Shown here piece after piece: positions 53,207 to 59,781 of a DNA stretch of 64,000 nucleotides. The notes below the pieces were generated by a model. It had not been told where the DNA came from and ran no database searches. It saw nothing but the letters and a program-made list of their open reading frames with translations. The position numbers were made by a program, and so were the translations under genes. How positions within the stretch are numbered: the stretch's first letter is position 1; every line of letters starts with the position of its first letter. Source of the DNA: Akkermansiaceae bacterium (lineage in GTDB: Bacteria > Verrucomicrobiota > Verrucomicrobiia > Verrucomicrobiales > DEV007); contig JACKQC010000015.1 in NCBI GenBank assembly GCA_024233085.1, forward strand, positions 83,977 through 147,976, written 5' to 3'.

Positions 53207-53430
53207 ATCTCCGACCGGGTTTCCTTCATCAATTCGTCGGCGGAAGGTCCCTTCCATCGGGTCTTTTTCATTTTCTCGAGAATTGCCGAAGCCGACTTTT
53301 GGACTTCCACGATCTTGACCCCGTCCGCGGCTTCAACAAAGGTCAATTCCGTTTCCCGAGTCCACCCAAAGGCGTCCCGAAATTTCTTGGGCACGGTGAT
53401 TTGACCTTTTTGAGTGAGATTTTGGCTCAT
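53203..53430 (-). CDS. vapB: AbrB/MazE-type antitoxin, VapB family
   Basis: The 75-residue protein starts with a SpoVT/AbrB swapped-hairpin domain (QNLTQKGQITVPKKFRDAFGWTRETELTFVEAADGVKIVEV). The C-terminal third (KMKKTRWKGPSADELMKETRSEI) is the toxin-binding tail. It overlaps vapC by 4 bp. It would autoregulate from a promoter in the AT-rich sequence just upstream (53431-53470). Confidence 0.92.
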   Translation of the reverse strand: MSQNLTQKGQITVPKKFRDAFGWTRETELTFVEAADGVKIVEVQKSASAILEKMKKTRWKGPSADELMKETRSEI

Positions 53431-53503
53431 GCCAAAAGTATTACCAGAGGGTAATACTATGTCAATCGGGGGATTTGCCTGTGTAGGCGGACTCCGATGA
53501 GTT

Positions 53504-54601
53504 TTACGGCTTCGCGCGTTCCGGTTCCGGAGCCGGCAGGGACGCCAGAAAGGCGACGATGTCGCGGATGTCGTCGGACGTCAGGTTTGCCACCACGGGT
53601 CGCATCAGGGCGGCCATTTCGCCGTGGCGCGTGCCCTGTTTCATGTCGTTGAGCTGCCGGGCCATGTAGCTGGGGGATCGGGCGGCGATGGACGGGATGT
53701 TGCCGATGCCGCCGAGATCCGGACCGTGGCAAATGACACAGGTCAGGGTTTTTCCCGCGCCCCCGCCGTAAACCAGCTCGGCGCCCCGCTGCACCGCGCC
53801 TTTCGGCACCCAGGCGACAAAGCCCGACCGGGGATTCCGCAGAAACTCCGTTCCGTGGGGATCGACCGGGGACTCGACGATGCGGCCTCCGATCGGCTCC
53901 GTTCCGGCGCCCTCGCCCTCGATGGGGATGTGCAGGCCGCCGCGGAGATAGGTCTTCGGAACGGTGTCGGTTTCGACGACCTCGATCCACTTCGTCCATG
54001 TCATCGACGCGAGATAGCGGGCGCACTGCTCGATCTCCTCGTCGGTCATGCCCTTGGCGGTGTCGACCATCAGTTGGTAGTTCGATTTGCGCGGCTCGGA
54101 GCCGTTTCGAACGCCCGCCTTCATGTCCCGCAGTTGCTGGGCGAGATAGCGCGCATCCTGTCCGGCCGGCGGCGCGTTTTCGGCTTTTCCCTTCCCGTTC
54201 GGGTAGTGGCAAAGGGCGCAGGCGATGATCTTTCGCGCCGGGTCGCCCTTCGCGTAGATTTCAGGCATCTTCGGATGGTCGCCGGGATACCAGTCGGCCG
54301 GCGGCCCCTGGAAACTCACGCCATCGACCCGGCCCAGGATCTCGTCGCGGGTGAAAGTCAACGGCGTGCCCGGCAGGCTGTGCTTTTCGGTGTCCTCCGC
54401 CATGGGCGGCGGTTTCTCGGTCGAGATCGCGTAGGCCCAAGCCAGCTCGACGAGGTCGGCGGGCGGGTTTTCCGGGTCGATCTGTCGCGCCGCGGGCGCG
54501 GTTTGCGCAAAGGCCGAGGCACCGGAGAGGATGAGAAAAGCGACGCCAACGGCAATCGGGGCGGTTGGAACCGAAAAGGCGGACAGCGGCGGAAATTTCA
54601 T
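53504..54601 (-). CDS. Exported diheme cytochrome c (c4-like)
   Basis: The 365-residue protein has a leader (APIAVGVAFLILSGASAFAQ) and two c-type heme domains: C128-A-L-C131-H132 with YLAQQLRDMKAGVR and MTDEEIEQCARYLAS, then CVICHGPDLGGIGNIPSIAARSPSYMARQLNDMKQGTRHGEMAALMRPVVANLTSDDIRDIVAFLASL. The second has the Met ligand region (MRPVV) typical of cytochrome c4/553 types. A 70-residue N-terminal extension precedes the first heme. It would carry electrons in the periplasm. It follows the DUF1080 gene on the same strand. Confidence 0.9.
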   Translation of the reverse strand: MKFPPLSAFSVPTAPIAVGVAFLILSGASAFAQTAPAARQIDPENPPADLVELAWAYAISTEKPPPMAEDTEKHSLPGTPLTFTRDEILGRVDGVSFQGPPADWYPGDHPKMPEIYAKGDPARKIIACALCHYPNGKGKAENAPPAGQDARYLAQQLRDMKAGVRNGSEPRKSNYQLMVDTAKGMTDEEIEQCARYLASMTWTKWIEVVETDTVPKTYLRGGLHIPIEGEGAGTEPIGGRIVESPVDPHGTEFLRNPRSGFVAWVPKGAVQRGAELVYGGGAGKTLTCVICHGPDLGGIGNIPSIAARSPSYMARQLNDMKQGTRHGEMAALMRPVVANLTSDDIRDIVAFLASLPAPEPERAKP

Positions 54602-54646
54602 GGGGGACGCGTCGGTGTCGTGGTCGTCGGCGGTGGTGGCTCCGGC

Positions 54647-55339
54647 TCAGTCCAGTTCCTTGATCTTGAGGTGGCGATACCACACCGGGGCCTGGGCTTT
54701 GCCGTGCAGACCCTGGAAACCGATCGGCCCCTTGCGCGCGAAATCTTTCAGCGCCACGGGGAATTTGTTCGGCGTGCCGTCGGGATTTTTCTTCACCTCC
54801 GGCCAATCGTTGAGGTCGGCATGGATCACCTCCTCGCCGTTGAAAACGACGGTCACCAGGCTGTCCTTGCAGGTGATGGTGTAGTGATTCCACTCGCCGA
54901 CCGGCTTCGCCATGCTCTTCGAAGGCGGCATCGCGTCGTAGATCGCGCCGACCACGCCGTACTTGCCGCCGTCGCCGGACTCGTGCACCTGGATCTCGAG
55001 CGCCGCGAGCACGTTCTTCGGGTTCCCGGAGCGCAGGAAGACGCCGCTGTTCGACTCCTTCGCGACCTTGAACTCGAGATCGAGGATGAAATTGCCGTAG
55101 GCCTTCTTCGTCCACAAGGTCTCGTGGTCCTTGGCCACCAGGACGCCATCCTCCGACTGCCAGTGTTCCGCGCCTTCCATGTTGGACAGGTCGGGCGCGA
55201 CCAGATCCGCCCAGCCCGCCGTGTCCGGGTGGTCGGCGGCGAGGACGGACGGGCAACCGAGCCCCGCAAAAGCGGCGGCGGCAACGGCGGAGAACAGGAT
55301 TTTCGAAATCGAGATGCTGGTCATGGGCGCCATCCTCAT
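54647..55339 (-). CDS. 3-keto-disaccharide hydrolase-like protein (DUF1080), exported
   Basis: The 230-residue protein starts at ATG 55339 (or ATG 55324) with a leader (ISKILFSAVAAAAFAGLGC), where the Cys after AGLG could make it a lipoprotein. DUF1080 motifs: AEHWQSEDGVLVAKDHETLWTKKAYGNFILDLEFKVAKESNSGVFLRS, EIQVHESG, VGEWNHYTITCKDSLVTVVFNGEEV and GPIGFQGLHGKAQAPVWYRHLKIKEL. The fold is concanavalin-like; some members hydrolyse 3-keto-glycosides. It is 45 bp upstream of the diheme cytochrome gene, so the two may form a unit. Confidence 0.92.
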   Translation of the reverse strand: MRMAPMTSISISKILFSAVAAAAFAGLGCPSVLAADHPDTAGWADLVAPDLSNMEGAEHWQSEDGVLVAKDHETLWTKKAYGNFILDLEFKVAKESNSGVFLRSGNPKNVLAALEIQVHESGDGGKYGVVGAIYDAMPPSKSMAKPVGEWNHYTITCKDSLVTVVFNGEEVIHADLNDWPEVKKNPDGTPNKFPVALKDFARKGPIGFQGLHGKAQAPVWYRHLKIKELD

Positions 55340-55594
55340 CGTTGCCCCGATTTTTTGCAAGGAATCGAAAGGGCCCTGAACCCGCCATCCTTGAAAGTGG
55401 GATTCGCTTTCGCCGATCTCTCGTCGGAATTCGACGCCCGACACCACGCGGCAGCGACCGTGATCGCGACAGGGAAGACTCGGGGCGAGGAGATTCTGGG
55501 AGTGTGGAAACGGATGAGCTGACGAGCAGAGGAGTTCGAGCGTTTTATGCCGCCCTTCGAGCGAACAGGGTCCGGCCGCCGGCCCCTCCGGAGC

Positions 55595-55636
55595 TTACTA
55601 AAAAGGGTTAGGTCGATGATCCAACCCTGTTGGGTC
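55595..55636. repeat. REP-like nested palindrome, copy 11
   Basis: The left half is decayed (TTACTAAAAAGGGTTAGGTC) while the right half GATCCAACCCTGTTGGGTC is intact. It directly precedes the 21-bp tandem repeat. Confidence 0.82.
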
Positions 55637-55653
55637 GCCGAAAAAAATCGCTC

Positions 55654-55926
55654 CTCACCGGCGTGGAATCGCCCCGTGCCTATGTCGAACCCTCGCCGAC
55701 CGATCCGGAACCGCCGCCGACCACCCTGGAATCGCCTCGTACCGCCGTGGAACAGCCGCTGACAGTCGTGGAATCACCCCTCACCACTCTGGAATCGCCC
55801 CCTACTGCCGTGGAACGGCCGCTGGCAGCCGTGGAATCGCCTCGTACCACCGTGGAATCGCCGCTGACAGCCATGGAATCGGGCCTGACGACCGTTAAAT
55901 CGACGCTAACAGACGTGGAATTTCCT
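55654..55926. repeat. 21-bp minisatellite, 13 units
   Basis: Thirteen diverged units of 21 bp with a core close to ACCGCCGTGGAATCGCCGCTG. Both strands are open in one frame because the period is a multiple of three; the plus-strand reading is a heptad TAVESPL-type repeat. A gene for it is unlikely: no leader, no folded domain and the frame degenerates afterwards. Confidence 0.85.
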
Positions 55927-56185
55927 TGGGATCAATCGATTACGGAAAATTCTCAACCCAAATCGCCAATGCCGCCGCGCCCGAAATCGAAAATCCGAAA
56001 GAGAAAATGTCAAAATCTGTCGACGAATTCCCCAAAGGGCGGCGCCGACCCCAAGCGGCAGCGCCTCAACTCAATCCTTTCCGGTTGCCGAAATTGGCTC
56101 GAAAAGGTATAACGCTTATCCGTCACCGACTCTGGATGAAAACGGGAGCGGCAAAACTGCTCGGACGGCGGGAATTACGAAGTGG
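55927..56185 (+). promoter_or_regulatory. Upstream region of the TAC operon
   Basis: 259 bp, more AT-rich than the core genome, with no convincing gene. It should contain the promoter of the toxin-antitoxin-chaperone operon and the operator for its HTH antitoxin; no certain boxes are identified. Confidence 0.4.
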
Positions 56186-56644
56186 TTGCAATTTCACATA
56201 AAAGTGAAAAACTCTCTGGAAATCGTCCTTCGCACCATTCATCGTGGTTCCGCCCGCCGGGTCGTGACGCTCGAACTCGATGGAAACGCTCCCGCCGATG
56301 ACTTTCTGACCAAGATAAAGCGTTCGAACTCTGCGGGATTCGATTCCTTGCGGGCGCGTATCCGCGCCGTCTCCGACCATGACCGATACGAGAACAAACT
56401 TACCTTTCGCTCACTCGGTGGCGGCCTCTACGAATTCAAGACCAAGAAAACCGGCATTCGACTCTTCGCCTTTTACGATGAAATCGAAGGCCAGGAACCG
56501 CAACTCGTCATCGTGACGTCAGGTGTTTCAAAATCCAAACGCCAGGATGTCGCCATCCAAAAGGCGCGCGAACTCAAAACAGAGTATCTCAGGCGAAAAG
56601 CCCTTCCCGAAACTGAAATCGAAATCGTGGAGCTGGACCCATGA
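56186..56644 (+). CDS. RelE/HigB-like toxin (phage Gp49-like family)
   Basis: About 152 residues from TTG 56186, or 146 from GTG 56204. Core motifs of the HigB/Gp49-like family: RARIRAVSDHDRYENKLTFRSLGGGLYEFKTKKTGIRLFAFYDE, QLVIVTSGVSKSKRQDVAIQKARELKTEYLRRK. These toxins are mRNA interferases of the RelE fold, associated with ribosomes. The stop overlaps the antitoxin start (ATGA), and toxin-first order is typical for higBA. GC is lower than that of flanking genes. The exact start is uncertain. Confidence 0.85.
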   Translation: MQFHIKVKNSLEIVLRTIHRGSARRVVTLELDGNAPADDFLTKIKRSNSAGFDSLRARIRAVSDHDRYENKLTFRSLGGGLYEFKTKKTGIRLFAFYDEIEGQEPQLVIVTSGVSKSKRQDVAIQKARELKTEYLRRKALPETEIEIVELDP

Positions 56645-57072
56645 AAGTCAGAATCACCAAAGGAGAAAACGCTGTCGGCCGACTCTTCGCCGAGCCCCCC
56701 TCCGTTGCCGGCGTGGCTGAATACAAGAAGCTGACGATCGTCGAGGAACTCCTCAAATTTATGAGGGACCAAGGCATCAGTCGAACAGAGCTTGCCAAGC
56801 GCATGGGCGTTCAACCGTCCCGAATCACTTCGATGCTCAACGGGACGAACAATTTCACGATCGAAACGCTCGTCCGCGCCGGAAAGGCCGTCGGGGCGGA
56901 ACTTCACCAGACATTCGCTCCCGAGGGAATGCGAGTGCGTTGGAACTGTTACGATCCCGCCAATGTCCATCCGGCATTCCTTTCAGTGAAAGTTCAGCCC
57001 GTCCACCTGTCGAAGTCTCGATTTGTCGAACTCGAATCCGCCGCCACCGATGACGACGCCCAAGCCGCTTAG
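56641..57072 (+). CDS. HTH (XRE) antitoxin, HigA-like
   Basis: The 143-residue protein has a helix-turn-helix: MRDQGISRTELAKRMGVQPSRITSMLNGTNNFTIETLVRAGKAVGAEL (about 41-88). The last 50 residues (MRVRWNCYDPANVHPAFLSVKVQPVHLSKSRFVELES) lie beyond the DNA-binding domain and may be the chaperone-addiction (ChAD) segment known from TAC antitoxins. It overlaps the toxin by 4 bp and the SecB-like gene by 23 bp, so all three are translationally coupled. It is expected to neutralise the toxin and repress the operon. Confidence 0.87.
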   Translation: MKVRITKGENAVGRLFAEPPSVAGVAEYKKLTIVEELLKFMRDQGISRTELAKRMGVQPSRITSMLNGTNNFTIETLVRAGKAVGAELHQTFAPEGMRVRWNCYDPANVHPAFLSVKVQPVHLSKSRFVELESAATDDDAQAA

Positions 57073-57532
57073 CCCATCGCCACTCGCGCTCGAAAAACAC
57101 CAGTTTTGCGAGATTCGGGTGACGGCCTCCAAAGAGGACGATCCCCAAGGCGCCTTTTCGCTTCGGACCAGCCGCAAACTGGCGCCGCACAATGAGGATG
57201 CGCTTCGATTCGTCCTCGAACTGGGAGTCGAAATTGGAACGAGCGATCCCGACGATCCGGCGCCGTACGAAGCGCGGCTGTCGATTCAGGGCTTCTTCAA
57301 AGTGAATGGTTCCTATCCCGAAGGTCGCGTAAATGAATTGGTCGAGGTTACCGGCGCATCGATGTTGTATGGTGCCTGCCGAGAAATGTTGATCTCGTTG
57401 ACCGCGCGGGGCCCTCACGGAATCGTTTCCCTGCCATCCGTCTCCTTCATCGAGCCAAAGGAGCAGCCAGCGAAGAAGAAATCCGCAACGTCAAAGAAGA
57501 AGACCGCGACCAGGCGGATCGCCAAGAAATGA
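57050..57532 (+). CDS. SecB-like chaperone of a toxin-antitoxin-chaperone module
   Basis: The start at ATG 57050, inside the antitoxin gene, gives 160 residues. The core resembles SecB: FCEIRVTASKEDD, LELGVEIG, YEARLSIQGFFKVNGSYPE and the diagnostic VTGASMLYGACREMLISLTARGPHGIVSLPSVSFIEP, which aligns with SecB LFPYARE...RGTFP..NLAPVNF. The tail (residues 135-160) is Lys-rich (KKKSATSKKKTATRRIAKK). In M. tuberculosis TAC (Rv1955-57) a SecB-like protein stabilises the HigA antitoxin; the same gene order here supports that role. It is unlikely to be the general export SecB. Confidence 0.82.
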   Translation: MTTPKPLSPSPLALEKHQFCEIRVTASKEDDPQGAFSLRTSRKLAPHNEDALRFVLELGVEIGTSDPDDPAPYEARLSIQGFFKVNGSYPEGRVNELVEVTGASMLYGACREMLISLTARGPHGIVSLPSVSFIEPKEQPAKKKSATSKKKTATRRIAKK

Positions 57533-57626
57533 TGTCTGTAGTCGCTTTGATCGGGAGTGCCGATCAAGATCCGCGGACGACTTTCGCCTGATGGGTCCCT
57601 GCCGCGTCGCCGAACTTTCCCGATTC

Positions 57627-58739
57627 ATGGCCCTCGTCGAAATCATCGCCGACATCACCGCGAAGCTCCGCCAAGGGCGCTTTCCGAATGAGCAATCGGT
57701 TTCCCAGGGAATCGTCCTCCGGGTACTGCAGGAACTGGGCTGGGACGTTTACGACACCAATGTCGTCTGGCCCGAGTTTCAGACCGGGGAAGGAAGGGCC
57801 GACTTTGCGCTGTGCCATCCCCCGGAGAGACCCGCACTCTTCATTGAGGTGAAACAGCCGGGCGGCGCGGAGAACGGCGTCCGCCAAGCGCTGGAATACG
57901 CCTTCCACACCGGCGTGCCCTTCATCGTCCTCACCGACGGGAAGACGTGGTCGTTCTATCTGCCCGCCGAACAGGGTAGTTACGAGGACCGGCGGGTTTA
58001 CAAGCTCGATTTGTTCGAGCGCGACGCCGACCCGGTTGCCAGCGTGCTCCGGAAATATCTCGGCCGCGAAATGGTGGAGTCCGGCGAGGCTCTCGAATCC
58101 GCCCGCAAGGAATACCGCAATCGGAACCGTCGCTCCGCTGCCCGCCGCGCCATTCCCGAGGCGTGGCGGGAACTCGTGGAAAAGGGCGACGAGGTTCTCG
58201 TCGATCTCCTGGCCGGCGCCGTCGAGTCAAAGGCCGGGGTTCGACCCGAGGATGACGACATCACCGAGTATCTCGCCGACCTCGGCCATCCAGGCGTCCC
58301 CGATGCCGTACCGGCGATGGCGATCCGATCGGTTTCCCGGCCCGCGACCGAAAAGCCGAACCCCGCGCCCCGTCCATCACGGACCTCCGGCGAATCGCCC
58401 CGGCACGGGACCCTGGTCGTAAAGGGAAAAGCTTTTGCCTACGCCAACGCCAAGGAGGCCCTCGTGCTGGCCTTGCGGGAACTCGCGAATACGGACCCCA
58501 CCTTCCTGCAGCGCTGCGCCCAACATCCCGATTGCCAGGGGAGAAAGCGTCGTTATATCGCCCGGACGGCGGAAGAACTTTACCCTGATCGACTGGACCT
58601 CCGGGAATTTCACGAAACGCTCCCGGATGGCTGGTTGGTCGCGACCAATCTTAACAATGCGCTCAAGCGGGTGATCATCCGCGCCGCTTCCGAGGTCGCG
58701 GGTTTGGTGTTTGGGACGGACGTGCGGGTGGATTTTTGA
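57627..58739 (+). CDS. Stand-alone HsdR-N-type nuclease domain protein
   Basis: The start at ATG 57627 gives 370 residues. The first 140 are an HSDR_N-like PD-(D/E)xK nuclease domain: PNEQSVSQGIVLRVLQELGWDVYD, VVWPEFQTGEGRADFALCHPPERPALFIEVKQPGG (Asp and E-V-K), ALEYAFHTGVPFIVLTDGKTWSFYLP. The middle (about 150-250) is charged linker. The C-terminal 100 residues (TLVVKGKAFAYANAKEALVLALRELANTDPTFLQR...GWLVATNLNNALKRVIIRAASEVAGL) form a second compact domain of unknown family. There is no helicase or methylase gene nearby, so it is not a full type I system. It follows the TAC operon on the same strand. Confidence 0.83.
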   Translation: MALVEIIADITAKLRQGRFPNEQSVSQGIVLRVLQELGWDVYDTNVVWPEFQTGEGRADFALCHPPERPALFIEVKQPGGAENGVRQALEYAFHTGVPFIVLTDGKTWSFYLPAEQGSYEDRRVYKLDLFERDADPVASVLRKYLGREMVESGEALESARKEYRNRNRRSAARRAIPEAWRELVEKGDEVLVDLLAGAVESKAGVRPEDDDITEYLADLGHPGVPDAVPAMAIRSVSRPATEKPNPAPRPSRTSGESPRHGTLVVKGKAFAYANAKEALVLALRELANTDPTFLQRCAQHPDCQGRKRRYIARTAEELYPDRLDLREFHETLPDGWLVATNLNNALKRVIIRAASEVAGLVFGTDVRVDF

Positions 58740-58831
58740 GAAAGTGTCGATGGGCGAATTGACCCAATGAATGGGAAACTCGACTGGTCGCGGATGCGAT
58801 GCGCGGAGGCACTTTTCGTGCAATCACCCAA

Positions 58832-58872
58832 TACCCAACAGGGTTGGGTCCGGGACTGAACAGGGGTGGGTC
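58832..58872. repeat. REP-like nested palindrome, copy 12
   Basis: Left half ACCCAACAGGGTTGGGTC is intact; right half GACTGAACAGGGGTGGGTC is altered and no longer pairs fully. It lies 92 bp after the nuclease gene. Confidence 0.82.
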
Positions 58873-59004
58873 GGGAATGGGGGCTTTCCGGTGGAGAACC
58901 TCGCTCAGAATGTTAAACGCGTTGGGTTGAGCCGATGGGCCGACTTTACTGCACTCCGCCACACGCCTTACCCCAACCCCGGCAGACTTGGTCCGAGTAC
59001 AACC

Positions 59005-59074
59005 CCGCGTCGCGTAGCGACCGCTCATTCTGTTTCGTAACCTTTTGAGATTGAGCGGTCGCTATGCGACGCGG
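59005..59074. repeat. Hairpin element with 23-bp arms (family E)
   Basis: CCGCGTCGCGTAGCGACCGC plus TCA pairs with TGAGCGGTCGCTATGCGACG plus CGG with one mismatch around a 24-nt loop. The core GTCGC-TA-GCGAC recurs at 59126-59138 at the edge of the minisatellite. Confidence 0.85.
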
Positions 59075-59133
59075 CTTTGGATCTGTTCTTTTCCGGGCGT
59101 TGAAACGCCCGGCTATCGATGCCCTGTCGCTAC

Positions 59134-59365
59134 GCGACGGACTGCCGCGCGACGGACTGCCGCGCGACGGACTGCCGCGCGACGGACTGCCGCGCGACGG
59201 ACTGCCGCGCGACGGACTGCCGCGCGACGGACTGCCGCGCGACGGACTGCCGCGCGACGGACTGCCGCGCGACGGACTGCCGCGCGACGGACTGCCGCGC
59301 AACGGACTGCCGCGCAACGGACTGCCGCGCAACGGACTGCCGCGCAACGGACTGCCGCGCAACGG
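59134..59365. repeat. 15-bp minisatellite, 15 full units and one partial
   Basis: Unit GCGACGGACTGCCGC repeated head to tail; the first 11 units are of the GCGACGG type, and the last four plus the partial unit are GCAACGG. The units are otherwise identical, which indicates recent expansion. The period is a multiple of three, so every frame on both strands stays open as pentapeptide repeats; no gene is implied. Confidence 0.95.
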
Positions 59366-59558
59366 TCGTTAACCAAGTGCCCGGCGATGATGGCGCTGGT
59401 CGATGCCGACGTGCTGGTGCAGATTTCCGGCAAAAGGCGCGACCGGACCTTCGGATACGCGCGTTACCTGGACCTGCTGAAAACCGGAACGGAGTTTGAA
59501 TTGAGTGGCATTTGGTCAACGATACCTCCCGGCGATCCGTTGACCGAAAGCTGGTGTC

Positions 59559-59578
59559 CACAGGCAGGAATGCCTGTG
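59559..59578. repeat. Short hairpin CACAGGCA-ggaa-TGCCTGTG
   Basis: Perfect 8-bp stem with a 4-nt loop, followed by CTACGG. Its symmetric form and location in the repeat-rich gap suggest another dispersed element. Confidence 0.7.
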
Positions 59579-59612
59579 CTACGGTGATAAAGGCTACTTT
59601 GTTAAACTCAGA

Positions 59613-59672
59613 TAGCGGCGGCTTTCAGCCGCCGTGAAAACAAAAAATAACGGCGGCTGGAAGCCGCCGCTA
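59613..59672. repeat. Inverted-repeat element (family F, 'GCGGCGGCT' type)
   Basis: TAGCGGCGGCTTTCAGCCGC then CG, facing ACGGCGGCTGGAAGCCGCCG then CTA across an AT-rich loop. Each arm is itself nearly palindromic (CGGCGGCT..AGCCGCCG), the same nested design as the REP-like family. Confidence 0.85.
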
Positions 59673-59781
59673 CATTTTACCCGGCATTTCCAAAGGTTTA
59701 ACAAATAAGAGTTAACCAAGTGCCCTTCGGATTCGAATCGAGTGGGCAATTCGAATGCACGAGCGGCGGTAAACTTCAAGC

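Larger units (their letters stand above)
58740..59781. other. 1-kb gene-free region rich in repeats
   Basis: No gene is supported. It contains REP-like copy 12, a 23-bp-arm hairpin, a 15-bp minisatellite, two more hairpins and a 15-bp direct repeat GTTAACCAAGTGCCC at 59368-59382 and 59711-59725. The short sequence between 59380 and 59550 could be remnant coding DNA but shows no family. Confidence 0.7.

Noticed and set aside
55385..55522. Fragment of a gene ending at 55522 (reads FADLSSEFDARHHAAATVIATGK)
   Set aside because: It looks slightly protein-like but is under 50 codons with no start or family, so it is not supported as a gene or pseudogene.
55630..56112. Possible gene with heptad repeats
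   Set aside because: The frame is open only because the 21-bp period is a multiple of three. The tail is unlike any domain, and the minus strand is equally open.
59134..59365. CRISPR array
   Set aside because: Units are contiguous without spacers and no cas genes are present.
59045..59587. Pentapeptide-repeat proteins on both strands
   Set aside because: All frames across the 15-bp array are open, so the signal comes from the DNA repeat, not from coding selection.
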